From Chryseobacterium turcicum (GTDB lineage Bacteria > Bacteroidota > Bacteroidia > Flavobacteriales > Weeksellaceae): a DNA stretch of 64,000 nucleotides. Location of the stretch: positions 781,001 through 845,000 of the forward strand of contig NZ_JAJNAY010000001.1 in assembly GCF_021010565.1 (NCBI RefSeq). Reading direction: 5' to 3'. Below the pieces are notes generated by a model. The model was not told the origin of the DNA. It did not search any database and saw only the letters and a program-made list of their open reading frames with translations. Positions 53,119-61,421 of this stretch are shown piece by piece; within the stretch, counting starts at the first letter, position 1; each line of letters begins with the position of its first letter. The position numbers and the translations under genes are program-made.

Positions 53119-54252
53119 ATGAATGTAGGAATTATCGGTGCCGGAACAATGGGAATCGGCATTGCACAAGTAGCCGCAACGAACGGATGCAAAGTTTGGG
53201 TCTATGATGCCAACGCAAAACAAGTAGAAACGGCAACCGTAGGTTTGGAAAAAACATTGACCAAATTGGTTGATAAACAAAAAATTTCGTCTGAGAAAAT
53301 GACTGAAATTTTAGCTAATATTTCCATTGCTACAGAATTGAAAGACTTCAAAGATTGCGAATTAATCATTGAAGCCATCATTGAAAATAAAGAAATTAAA
53401 ACTAAAGTTTTCACAGAATTAGAGAAATATGTTTCAGAAAATTGTGTGATTGCTTCCAATACATCTTCTATTTCTATCACCTCTCTTGGTGCAGAATTAC
53501 AAAAACCAGAGCGTTTCATCGGAATTCATTTTTTCAATCCGGCTCCTTTAATGCCTTTGGTTGAGGTTATTCCATCTTTACTTACCGAAAAATCTTTAGC
53601 GGAAAAAATCTACAGTCTGATGAAAGATTGGGGGAAAACTCCTGTGATTGCGAAAGATATTCCTGGGTTTATTGTTAACAGAATCGCTCGTCCTTATTAC
53701 GGTGAAGGTCTGAGGATTGTTGAGGAAAACATCGCAACTTTAGAACAAGTTGATGATGCAATGAAAACATTAGGAAACTTCAAAATGGGACCTTTTGAAT
53801 TAATGGATTTAATTGGTGTTGATGTTAATTTCTCAGTAACAAAAACGGTTTATAACGAATATTTCTACGACCCGAAATACAAACCGTCTCTTCTTCAGCA
53901 AAGAATGTCTGAAGCAAAACTTCACGGCAGAAAAACGGGGAAAGGTTTTTACGATTATTCTGAAGGAGCTGTAAAACCAGAACCTAAAAAAGATGATGCG
54001 CTTTATCAACAAATATTTTTGAGAATTATATCAATGCTAATCAACGAAGCTGTTGAAGCTAAAAGATTAGGTATTGCAAGCGATGAAGATTTAGAGTTGG
54101 CAATGCAGAAAGGTGTTAATTATCCAAAAGGATTATTGGCTTGGGGAAAAGAAATAGGATATGCAAAAATCTCCGAAACCCTACAAAATCTCTATGAAGA
54201 ATATCAGGAAGAAAGATACAGACAAAGCCCGTTGCTTCGTAAGCTGAATTAG
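53119..54252 (+). CDS. paaH: 3-hydroxyacyl-CoA dehydrogenase
   Basis: Oxidises 3-hydroxyadipyl-CoA to 3-oxoadipyl-CoA with NAD. The 377-aa protein has the Rossmann start VGIIGAGTMGIGIAQVAA (residues 3-20), the catalytic His in RFIGIHFFNPAPLMPLVEVI (about 134-153) and KDIPGFIVNRIARPYYGEGL near 183-202. It is about 100 residues shorter than E. coli PaaH, lacking most of the extra C-terminal domain, though a partial second repeat is present (FLRIISMLINEAVEAKRLGI). Confidence 0.93.
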   Translation: MNVGIIGAGTMGIGIAQVAATNGCKVWVYDANAKQVETATVGLEKTLTKLVDKQKISSEKMTEILANISIATELKDFKDCELIIEAIIENKEIKTKVFTELEKYVSENCVIASNTSSISITSLGAELQKPERFIGIHFFNPAPLMPLVEVIPSLLTEKSLAEKIYSLMKDWGKTPVIAKDIPGFIVNRIARPYYGEGLRIVEENIATLEQVDDAMKTLGNFKMGPFELMDLIGVDVNFSVTKTVYNEYFYDPKYKPSLLQQRMSEAKLHGRKTGKGFYDYSEGAVKPEPKKDDALYQQIFLRIISMLINEAVEAKRLGIASDEDLELAMQKGVNYPKGLLAWGKEIGYAKISETLQNLYEEYQEERYRQSPLLRKLN

Positions 54253-54341
54253 ACAATTTGAAAATATGCTAATTTGAAAATGAATTACAACGTTTTTTTT
54301 TAATTTTCAAATTCTCAAATGGATTAAATTTTCAAATTAAT
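54253..54341. repeat. Word-repeat hairpin paaH-104 aa gene
   Basis: AATTTGAAAAT twice on the left; AATTTTCAAATT, CTCAAAT and TTTTCAAATT on the right. Confidence 0.75.
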
Positions 54342-54344
54342 ATT

Positions 54345-54659
54345 ATGGATATAGATAGTTTCAGAGCCGAATTGGAAACAAGGCTTATCATTGAAAAAGA
54401 ATATTTAATTCAGGCACTTTCTTCGATTGAAGATGATAAGGAAAAACTTGATTTATTAGGAAGATTTAATGAAAAATATAAAGAGTTAATTAAAAGAATT
54501 GCCAATGAAGAAGGCATTGATTTGGGAGTTCCATTTCCAACTGAAAATTTATCAGATTCAGAAAACCTCACTTACGAACAAATAATTCTAGGGAAAACCA
54601 TGAGCGTTTACGACAATCTGGCTGATGAATTATATGAAAAAATAACAAGAATACATTAA
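54345..54659 (+). CDS. Small protein of unknown function inside the paa operon
   Basis: Unrecognised 104-aa acidic, helical, cytosolic protein. It starts MDIDSFRAELETRLIIEKEY and contains GRFNEKYKELIKRIANEEGI. There is no signal peptide, Cys or obvious catalytic motif. It lies two bases upstream of paaI, so the two are probably translated together. Position within the operon suggests an accessory role, but nothing in the sequence shows which. Confidence 0.75.
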   Translation: MDIDSFRAELETRLIIEKEYLIQALSSIEDDKEKLDLLGRFNEKYKELIKRIANEEGIDLGVPFPTENLSDSENLTYEQIILGKTMSVYDNLADELYEKITRIH

Positions 54660-54661
54660 AA

Positions 54662-55075
54662 ATGAATCCAAGACAGGTTGTAGATTATATGATGGAGAAA
54701 GATTATTTCTCCCAATTTTTAGGAATAAAAATCATCGACATCAAAGAAAATTATTCTTTAATCGAGATGGAAATCACCAAACAGATGCTCAACGGATTAA
54801 AAACGGTTCATGGAGGAGTAACTTTTGCTTTTGCAGATTCAGCATTTGCTTTTTCATCAAACAATGACGGAAATGCTGCCGTTGCGTTAAGCGTAACCAT
54901 CAATTTTACTAAAGCCGGAAGAGAAGGTGATATTTTCAGAGCAGAAAGCATTTTGGTAAATGATACCAGAAAAACTGCGATTTATGACATTAAAATCACC
55001 AATCAAAATAACGAACAAGTTGCGAAATTTGTAGGTACAGTTTATAAAATAGGAAAAAAAGTAACAGAATTATAA
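54662..55075 (+). CDS. paaI: Hydroxyphenylacetyl-CoA thioesterase PaaI
   Basis: PaaI is a hotdog-fold thioesterase that releases CoA from dead-end phenylacetyl-CoA derivatives. The 137-aa length is usual. The active site NGLKTVHGGVTFAFADSAFA (residues about 43-62) shows the conserved HGG and Asp, followed by ALSVTINFTKAGREGDIFRA near 78-97. It lies two bases after the 104-aa gene. Confidence 0.95.
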   Translation: MNPRQVVDYMMEKDYFSQFLGIKIIDIKENYSLIEMEITKQMLNGLKTVHGGVTFAFADSAFAFSSNNDGNAAVALSVTINFTKAGREGDIFRAESILVNDTRKTAIYDIKITNQNNEQVAKFVGTVYKIGKKVTEL

Positions 55076-55160
55076 ATTTGAAAATTTAGAAATGAGGCAA
55101 TTTGAAAATTAATTTTAATGCTTTATTTCATTCTCAAATTAACACATTTTCAAATTAATA
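55076..55160. repeat. Word-repeat hairpin paaI-paaJ
   Basis: ATTTGAAAATT words on the left; TTCTCAAATTA and CATTTTCAAATT on the right. Confidence 0.75.
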
Positions 55161-55162
55161 AA

Positions 55163-56371
55163 ATGAACAACGTATACATCATAGATTACATCAGAACTCC
55201 CATTTCAAAATTAAGCGGAGGTCTTTCAGAAGTGAGAGCAGACGATTTGGCTGCCATTGTTTTAAAAGAAATTGTTGCAAGAAACCCTGAAGTTCCTGTT
55301 GAGGAAATTGAGGATGTTATTTTCGGATGTGCTAATCAGGCAGGTGAAGATAACAGAAATGTTGCAAGAATGGGACTTTTATTGGCTGGTCTTCCTTACA
55401 AAATTGGAGGTGAAACCGTAAACAGGCTGTGTGCTTCAGGAATGTCTGCAGTAGCCAATGCTTTCCGTTCGATTGCTTCAGGAGAAGGTGAAATTTACAT
55501 TGCAGGTGGAGTTGAGCAAATGACGCGTTCACCTTATGTAATGTCAAAACCAAGTTCGGCTTTTGGAAGAGATAGTCAGATGTTTGATACGACTTTCGGA
55601 TGGAGATTTGTTAATCCAAAAATGAAAGAAATGTATGGCGTAGATGCGATGGGAGATACTGCTGAAAATTTAGCAGAAATGCATAACATCAGCCGTGAAG
55701 ACCAAGACAAATTTGCACTTTGGTCCCAACAAAAAGCGACGAAAGCTCAGGAAAGCGGAAGATTAGCAGAAGAAATTGTAAAAGTTGAAATTCCTCAAAG
55801 AAAAGGCGATTCTAAAATATTCGATACAGACGAATTCATCAAACCAACTTCTTCAATGGAAGGTTTAGGAAAACTTCGTCCAGCTTTCAAAAAAGAAGGC
55901 GGAACGGTAACTGCCGGAAATGCTTCTGGAATGAATGACGGTGCTGCTGCATTAATTTTAGCAAGTGAAGAAGCTGTAAAAAAATATGGATTAAAACCTA
56001 AAGCTAAGATTTTAGGGTCTTCAGTTGCCGGTGTTGAGCCAAGAATTATGGGAATTGGACCTGTTGAAGCGACTCAAAAATTATTAAAAAGACTGAATCT
56101 TTCATTAGAAGATATGGATATCATTGAGTTGAATGAAGCTTTTGCAGCTCAAGCTTTAGCAGTAACAAGAAGTTTAGGTTTACAAGATGATGATTCAAGA
56201 ATCAATCCAAACGGAGGAGCGATTGCAATTGGTCATCCACTTGGAGTTTCCGGAGCAAGAATCGTTGGTTCTGCTGCAATTGAACTTCAAAAACAAAATA
56301 AAAAATATGCATTGTGTACCCTTTGTATCGGTGTCGGACAAGGCTATGCAATGGTGATTGAAAAAATTTAA
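55163..56371 (+). CDS. paaJ: 3-oxoadipyl-CoA/3-oxo-5,6-dehydrosuberyl-CoA thiolase
   Basis: PaaJ cleaves the two 3-oxoacyl-CoA intermediates of the pathway to shorter CoA esters. I chose the ATG at 55163 (402 aa), since MNNVYIIDYIRTPISKLSGG is the family N-terminus and the 15 residues before it come from the spacer repeat. Nucleophile Cys lies in NRLCASGMSAVANAFRSI near residues 88-105. NEAFAAQALA, NPNGGAIAIGHPLGVSGAR (active His) and the second Cys in LCTLCIGVGQGYAM complete the site. Confidence 0.96.
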   Translation: MNNVYIIDYIRTPISKLSGGLSEVRADDLAAIVLKEIVARNPEVPVEEIEDVIFGCANQAGEDNRNVARMGLLLAGLPYKIGGETVNRLCASGMSAVANAFRSIASGEGEIYIAGGVEQMTRSPYVMSKPSSAFGRDSQMFDTTFGWRFVNPKMKEMYGVDAMGDTAENLAEMHNISREDQDKFALWSQQKATKAQESGRLAEEIVKVEIPQRKGDSKIFDTDEFIKPTSSMEGLGKLRPAFKKEGGTVTAGNASGMNDGAAALILASEEAVKKYGLKPKAKILGSSVAGVEPRIMGIGPVEATQKLLKRLNLSLEDMDIIELNEAFAAQALAVTRSLGLQDDDSRINPNGGAIAIGHPLGVSGARIVGSAAIELQKQNKKYALCTLCIGVGQGYAMVIEKI

Positions 56372-56498
56372 TTTGAAAATGGGCTAATTTGAGAATTTGA
56401 AAATGTTTCTGAGCGTTTAATTTTCAAATTTTCTCATTCTCAAATTTCCAAATTGATTTATTTTCAAATTAACTCATTCTCAAATTTTCAAATTAAAA
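56372..56498. repeat. Word-repeat hairpin paaJ-paaY
   Basis: TTTGAAAATG, AATTTGAGAA and TTTGAAAATG on the left; at least five TTTCAAATT or TCTCAAATT words on the right. It is the longest AATTTG-type spacer. Confidence 0.75.
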
Positions 56499-56500
56499 TT

Positions 56501-57094
56501 ATGAATATTTACTCATACCACGGAATTCGTCCTATCATAAAACCTTCTGCTTACATTCATCCACAAGCGGTGATTATTGGCAATGTAGAAATTGGAGAAG
56601 ACGTTTATATCGGTCCCAATGCGGTTATTCGTGGCGATTGGGGGAAAATTATCATCAAAGATGGCGCAAATGTGCAGGAAAACTGCACACTTCACGTTTT
56701 TCCGGGCATTGAAACGATTTTAGAAGAATCGGCACACATTGGTCATGGAGCAATCATCCATTCCGGACATATCGGTAGAAATTGTTTAGTTGGAATGAAT
56801 GCGGTGGTGATGGATAAAGCGGTTATCGGTGACGAATGTATTATCGGTGCTTTAGCTTTTGTTCCTGCAAATTTTAAATGTGATGCAAGAAAACTTATTG
56901 TTGGAAGTCCAGCAAAAATTATCCGTGATGTTTCTGATGAAATGATTAAATGGAAAACGGAAGGAACAAGATTGTATCAGGAGTTGGCAAGAGAAGGAAA
57001 AGATGCAATTGTACCTTGTGAGCCGTTTACAGAATATGTAGAACAAATTCCTACAAAGGTTGTTGATTACAGTATTTGGGATGATGTGAAATAA
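56501..57094 (+). CDS. paaY: PaaY, hexapeptide-repeat thioesterase
   Basis: PaaY is a left-handed beta-helix protein related to gamma carbonic anhydrases; it acts as a thioesterase that protects the pathway. I chose the ATG at 56501 (197 aa); the frame continues upstream only through spacer repeat. Hexapeptide turns include AVIIGNVEIGEDVYIGPNAV (about residues 22-41). The metal-binding His are in TLHVFPG and HIGHGAIIHSGHIGRNCLVG. Confidence 0.94.
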   Translation: MNIYSYHGIRPIIKPSAYIHPQAVIIGNVEIGEDVYIGPNAVIRGDWGKIIIKDGANVQENCTLHVFPGIETILEESAHIGHGAIIHSGHIGRNCLVGMNAVVMDKAVIGDECIIGALAFVPANFKCDARKLIVGSPAKIIRDVSDEMIKWKTEGTRLYQELAREGKDAIVPCEPFTEYVEQIPTKVVDYSIWDDVK

Positions 57095-57104
57095 AAAATA
57101 AAAG

Positions 57105-57932
57105 ATGACAAAAAAACTTCTCATTTTCTGCAGTATTCTCTTTACATTTTACTTTATGGCTTTTGCCCAAACGAATAATGTAAAACCATTAACAATCGGA
57201 GAAATCAGAACGATAAATTCTAAAATCTTAAATGAAGATAGAACGTTAAACATCTATCTTCCACAAAATTTCGACAAAACAAAATCTTATCCTATTATCT
57301 ATCTTTTGGATGGAAGTATGAATGAAGATTTTATCCACGTTACCGGATTGATTCAATTCTTTAATCAAATGTATGCTATGCCGGAAACCATTGTGGTGGG
57401 GATTGCGAATATTGACAGAAAGAAAGATTTTACTTTTCATACAGATTTAAAAGATTTGCAGAAAGATTATCCTACAACAGGACATTCAGATAAATTTATC
57501 GGTTTTCTTGAAAAAGAATTAAAACCTTACATCAAAAGTCAGTTTAAAACTACAAATAACTATTTATTCGGACAATCGTTGGGCGGACTTTTAGCAACAG
57601 AAATTTTGCTTAAAAAGCCTGAAATGTTTGATAACTATTTTATCATTAGTCCGAGTTTGTGGTGGGATGATGAAAGTCTTTTGAAACAGGCTAATCAGTT
57701 ATTATCTAAAATTCCGGATACGAAGAAATTTATTTATGTTTCTGTTGGAAAAGGGGAACATCCGGTAATGATTAAAGATGCCGAAAATCTATATGATATT
57801 CTTAAAAAGTCAAATAAAAAAAACTGGACAGTAGAATATAAAATGATGGAAACAGACAATCATGCAACGATTCTTCACAGAAGTTTGTATGAAGGTTTGG
57901 TGAAATTATTTCCTTATCAAGAACCGAAATAA
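57105..57932 (+). CDS. Exported alpha/beta hydrolase, esterase D/Fes-like
   Basis: A 275-aa hydrolase with signal peptide (LLIFCSILFTFYFMAFAQ). LNIYLPQNFDKTKSYPIIYL and LLDGS near residues 48-72 lead to the nucleophile motif NYLFGQSLGGLLATEILLKK near 147-166, with Ser in GQSLGG. The catalytic His is in METDNHATILHRSLYEGL near 247-264. The family includes ferric-siderophore and other esterases. It lies 10 bases after paaY and before paaZ on the same strand; a role in phenylacetate use, perhaps hydrolysis of phenylacetyl esters in the periplasm, is only inferred. Confidence 0.88.
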   Translation: MTKKLLIFCSILFTFYFMAFAQTNNVKPLTIGEIRTINSKILNEDRTLNIYLPQNFDKTKSYPIIYLLDGSMNEDFIHVTGLIQFFNQMYAMPETIVVGIANIDRKKDFTFHTDLKDLQKDYPTTGHSDKFIGFLEKELKPYIKSQFKTTNNYLFGQSLGGLLATEILLKKPEMFDNYFIISPSLWWDDESLLKQANQLLSKIPDTKKFIYVSVGKGEHPVMIKDAENLYDILKKSNKKNWTVEYKMMETDNHATILHRSLYEGLVKLFPYQEPK

Positions 57933-58048
57933 ATGTAACAATATACCAATGTAAAAATCTAACATTTGCATAATGTCATACTGAGATTTTCGAATCATCA
58001 TTGGTAAACTGCTAGATTGATACATTGTTAAATTAAAGTATTAAATAT
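57933..58048. repeat. Word-repeat hairpin before paaZ (fourth word set)
   Basis: AACAATATACCAATG and ATCTAA on the left; CATTGGTA, CTAGAT and ACATTGTTAAATT on the right are their complements. Confidence 0.6.
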
Positions 58049-58051
58049 TAT

Positions 58052-60541
58052 ATGGAAAAATTAAAAAACTATATCCACGGCGAATGGATTGAAGGTACTG
58101 GAAACGGAATTCCTTTATACAATGCCGTGACGGGAGAGCAAGTTGCTGTTTCTGATACTGAAGGTCTGAATTTTGAACAGGCTTTGGATTACGGGAGAAC
58201 AGTCGGTTACAAAAATCTTTCATCGATGACGTTCTATGACCGTGGAGAGATGTTGAAAAAAGTAGCGCTTTACCTTTTAGAAAGAAAGAAAAAATATTAC
58301 GAATTATCATATAAAACCGGAGCTACGCACGCAGATTCTTGGGTAGATATTGAAGGAGGTTTTGGTACTTTCTTCACGTATTCTGGTTTAGCAAAAAGAA
58401 TGCTTCCGAACACTCCGTTTTGGGTAGATGGAGAAACTCAGAAAATTTCGGCGAACGGAACGTTTTTAGGAGCTCATATTTTAACGCCGAGTGAAGGTGT
58501 TTCAGTACAAATTAATGCGTACAACTTTCCGGTTTGGGGAATGTTAGAAAAGTTATCCACATCTTTATTGGCAGGTGTTCCGTCAATTGTGAAGCCTTCT
58601 CCGTTTGGTTCTTATTTAACGAATGCGGTTTTCCAGGATATGATTGAAAGTGGAGTTCTTCCGGAAGGAGCGCTTCAATTGGTTTGTGGAGAACCCGGAA
58701 ATATTTTAGATTATGTTCAGGATGGAGATTCTGTATTATTTACGGGTTCTGCAAATACGGGTAGAAAATTAAAATCTTTGCCTTCAATTTCAGGAAATTC
58801 TGTTCGTTTCAATATGGAAGCAGATTCTTTAAACTGTTCGATTCTTGGATTGGATGCAAAACCGGGAACTCCGGAATTTGATTTATTCATCAAAGAAGTT
58901 CGTACAGAAATGACTACAAAAGCGGGACAAAAATGTACGGCAATCAGAAGAATTATTGTTCCTGAAAACTTAATCGGAGATGTTCAAAATGCTTTGTCTA
59001 AAGCTTTAGACCAGACAAAAATAGGAAATCCGTTAAGTAGAGAAACAAGAATGGGTTCTTTGGTTGGAAAACAGCAGTATGACGAAGTTTTAAGAAAAGT
59101 TGATATTCTAAAAACTGAGAATGAGCTTATCTATGACGGAAAACACGAATTGGTAGATGCAAACTATGAAAATGGAGCATTTATGAGTCCTAAATTATTC
59201 TTAAACGATTCTCCGTTCACTAAAAATATTTCTCACGATGTCGAAGCTTTCGGTCCCGTTTCTACGTTGATGCCTTACAAAGATGCAGAAGAAGCTGCAG
59301 CATTAGCAAAAAGAGGAAAAGGAAGTTTAGTAGGTTCAATTGTTTCTCGCGATGAGAAATTTGTTGCCGAAACTTCTTGGAAAATGGCCTCTCAACACGG
59401 TAGAATTTTTGTGTTAAACAGAGACAATGCGAAAGAAAGTACAGGTCACGGTTCGCCGCTTCCTACTTTGATGCACGGTGGTCCCGGAAGAGCAGGAGGT
59501 GGTGAAGAAATGGGTGGATTAAACGGTCTTCATTTCTTCCTTCAAAAAACAGCAATTCAAGGTTCTCCCGATATTTTGACCGCGATTACAAAAGTTTATC
59601 AGCAAGGAGCCGAGAAAAAATTTGCAGATAAGCATCCTTTCCAAAAATATTTTGAAGATGTTGAGGTTGGAGATTCTCTAGAAACAGCAGGTAGAACCGT
59701 TACCGATGCAGATATTGTAAATTTCTCTAATGTTTCTTGGGACCATTTCTATGCACATACAGACGCAACAAGCTTATCGGGAACTATTTTCGATAAAACC
59801 GTTGCTCACGGATATTTCATTCTTTCTGCAGCAGCAGGATTGTTCGTTTCTGGTAAAAAAGGACCTGTTATCGCCAACTACGGATTGGAAAACTGCTCGT
59901 TCTTCAAACCAGTTTACGCAGGAGATACGATTACAGTTTATTTAACGGCAAAAGAAAAAATCAATCGTGGAGTAAAAGGAAGAAATATTCCTTCTGGTGT
60001 TGTGAAGTGGTTGGTTGAGGTTGTAAATCAAAGAGATGAAATCGTTTGTGTAGCGACTATTTTAACATTGGTGGCAAAACATTCTCCTTTTATCGACCTT
60101 AAAAATGTTCAGAAAATTGTAAAAGGTTTGACTGAAACAACTCCATCAATTTGGGGTAAAATGTCTCCTCAACAGATGATTGAACATCTGGAACACGGAA
60201 TTTTGGTAAGCTTAGGCGAGCCAGAAGCTGATAAATGTTTCACACCAGAAGAACAGTTAGAAAAATGGCAAGATTCTCTTTACAGTCACAGAAAAATGCC
60301 AAAAGATTTCTCTGCGCCTTTCCTAGTGGAAGATGGAACTTTGTTAGAATTGAAACATAAAAATCTGGATGCTGCAAAACAGTCTTTCTTAGATAATTTG
60401 AAGAGATTCTCTATTTATTATAAAGAAAATCCACAAGCTGAACATATGAATTTTGTGTTTGGAAAACTGAATAAAGAAATGTGGGAACTGATGCATAAGA
60501 AGCATTTTACGCATCATTTTGAACAGTTTGGATTGATTTAA
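58052..60541 (+). CDS. paaZ: PaaZ: oxepin-CoA hydrolase/aldehyde dehydrogenase with extra C-terminal domain
   Basis: PaaZ opens the oxepin ring and oxidises the resulting aldehyde. Residues about 1-520 form an aldehyde dehydrogenase (INAYNFPVWGMLEKL, LFTGSANTGRKLKSL, and the nucleophile Cys in TTKAGQKCTAIRRIIVPE near 288-305). About 535-685 form a MaoC-type hydratase (SNVSWDHFYAHTDATSLSGT, FDKTVAHGYFILSAAAGLF). At 829 aa it is some 150 residues longer than E. coli PaaZ. The extra part resembles a DinB/DUF1569 domain (TPSIWGKMSPQQMIEHLEHG; MHKKHFTHHFEQFGLI). It is the last gene of the operon; a terminator follows. Confidence 0.95.
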   Translation: MEKLKNYIHGEWIEGTGNGIPLYNAVTGEQVAVSDTEGLNFEQALDYGRTVGYKNLSSMTFYDRGEMLKKVALYLLERKKKYYELSYKTGATHADSWVDIEGGFGTFFTYSGLAKRMLPNTPFWVDGETQKISANGTFLGAHILTPSEGVSVQINAYNFPVWGMLEKLSTSLLAGVPSIVKPSPFGSYLTNAVFQDMIESGVLPEGALQLVCGEPGNILDYVQDGDSVLFTGSANTGRKLKSLPSISGNSVRFNMEADSLNCSILGLDAKPGTPEFDLFIKEVRTEMTTKAGQKCTAIRRIIVPENLIGDVQNALSKALDQTKIGNPLSRETRMGSLVGKQQYDEVLRKVDILKTENELIYDGKHELVDANYENGAFMSPKLFLNDSPFTKNISHDVEAFGPVSTLMPYKDAEEAAALAKRGKGSLVGSIVSRDEKFVAETSWKMASQHGRIFVLNRDNAKESTGHGSPLPTLMHGGPGRAGGGEEMGGLNGLHFFLQKTAIQGSPDILTAITKVYQQGAEKKFADKHPFQKYFEDVEVGDSLETAGRTVTDADIVNFSNVSWDHFYAHTDATSLSGTIFDKTVAHGYFILSAAAGLFVSGKKGPVIANYGLENCSFFKPVYAGDTITVYLTAKEKINRGVKGRNIPSGVVKWLVEVVNQRDEIVCVATILTLVAKHSPFIDLKNVQKIVKGLTETTPSIWGKMSPQQMIEHLEHGILVSLGEPEADKCFTPEEQLEKWQDSLYSHRKMPKDFSAPFLVEDGTLLELKHKNLDAAKQSFLDNLKRFSIYYKENPQAEHMNFVFGKLNKEMWELMHKKHFTHHFEQFGLI

Positions 60542-60570
60542 TTTTTAAAATTTAATAATATACCAATTTA

Positions 60571-60603
60571 ACAGTGTAGCAATTTTGCTACGCTGTTTTT
60601 TTA
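60571..60603 (+). terminator. Terminator of the paa operon
   Basis: ACAGTGTAGCA (60571-60581) pairs with TGCTACGCTGT (60586-60596), with one G-U pair, then a T run. Confidence 0.85.
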
Positions 60604-60684
60604 TAATCTTTTGTTAAAAACTTATTGATATTTGATGTGTTTGTTTTTATTTCCTATTTTCAAGCTTAAATTAAATCATAAAAA

Positions 60685-61419
60685 ATGAACGATAGCTGGA
60701 TGAAAAAATGGGAAGAAGTAAAAGATATTCTTACTTGCCCTACCGATTTGGAAACCTATTTTACTTCAAATGAAATTGCGGGTCAACAATTGGAAACTAT
60801 GGAAATCGGAAACGTTTCTCTTCCTTCCGGAAAAGTAGTCGTGAGAGACCCATTGGTTGCTTTGGATGCGAATCAATCGCCTTATTTTGTTCAGGCTCCG
60901 AAAGGAAATTTCCCCGTTACAATTGCAGTGGTGAAATCAGAAGATTGGGGCGACAGGTATGCTGTAGTAAAAGTAGAATTTACCAAAGAAAAACCGATTG
61001 TTTACAGAGAAGCTTTAGTCGGAATTGAAGAATTGGAAGATGTAACTAAAGATGATTTTTTCGGTTTTGGAGTAGATGCAGGGTTAGGATGTATCACCGA
61101 TGCAGATGTGCTTCCGTTTGTGGATAAATTTACAGATGAATCTGATGTCGATAATCTTTACGATGATTATTTTGCTGAAATTTTTGCGCAGAGCTACAAA
61201 GATAATCCCGACAATCAAAGGGATGCCGGAGATTGGATTAATTGGAAAGTTCCGAATACAGAATACCAGATTCCTATGTTTGCAAGTGGTTTTGGCGATG
61301 GTGAATATCCTGTGTATTTCGCTTATGATGCAAATGGAGAAATTTGTGGCTTATACATTCAGTTTATAGATATTGAATTGGCTTTAAGTGAAGAAGGAGA
61401 CGAGGATGACGTAGAATAA
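60685..61419 (+). CDS. DUF4241 family protein
   Basis: A 244-aa acidic cytosolic protein of the DUF4241 family, function unknown. Family features include IGNVSLPSGKVVVRDPLVAL (residues about 41-60), DAGLGCITDADVLPFVDKF near 131-149 and FASGFGDGEYPVYFAYDANG near 198-217. The tail is Asp/Glu-rich. Proteins of this family often occur beside polymorphic toxin or housekeeping genes, so context gives no clear role. The next gene starts two bases after its stop. Confidence 0.88.
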   Translation: MNDSWMKKWEEVKDILTCPTDLETYFTSNEIAGQQLETMEIGNVSLPSGKVVVRDPLVALDANQSPYFVQAPKGNFPVTIAVVKSEDWGDRYAVVKVEFTKEKPIVYREALVGIEELEDVTKDDFFGFGVDAGLGCITDADVLPFVDKFTDESDVDNLYDDYFAEIFAQSYKDNPDNQRDAGDWINWKVPNTEYQIPMFASGFGDGEYPVYFAYDANGEICGLYIQFIDIELALSEEGDEDDVE

Positions 61420-61421
61420 AG

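Noticed and set aside
55118..55162. Upstream start for paaJ
   Set aside because: The extra residues come from the spacer repeat; thiolases begin at MNNVYIID here.
56453..56500. Upstream start for paaY
   Set aside because: The extension is spacer repeat in frame; it adds nothing that matches the family.
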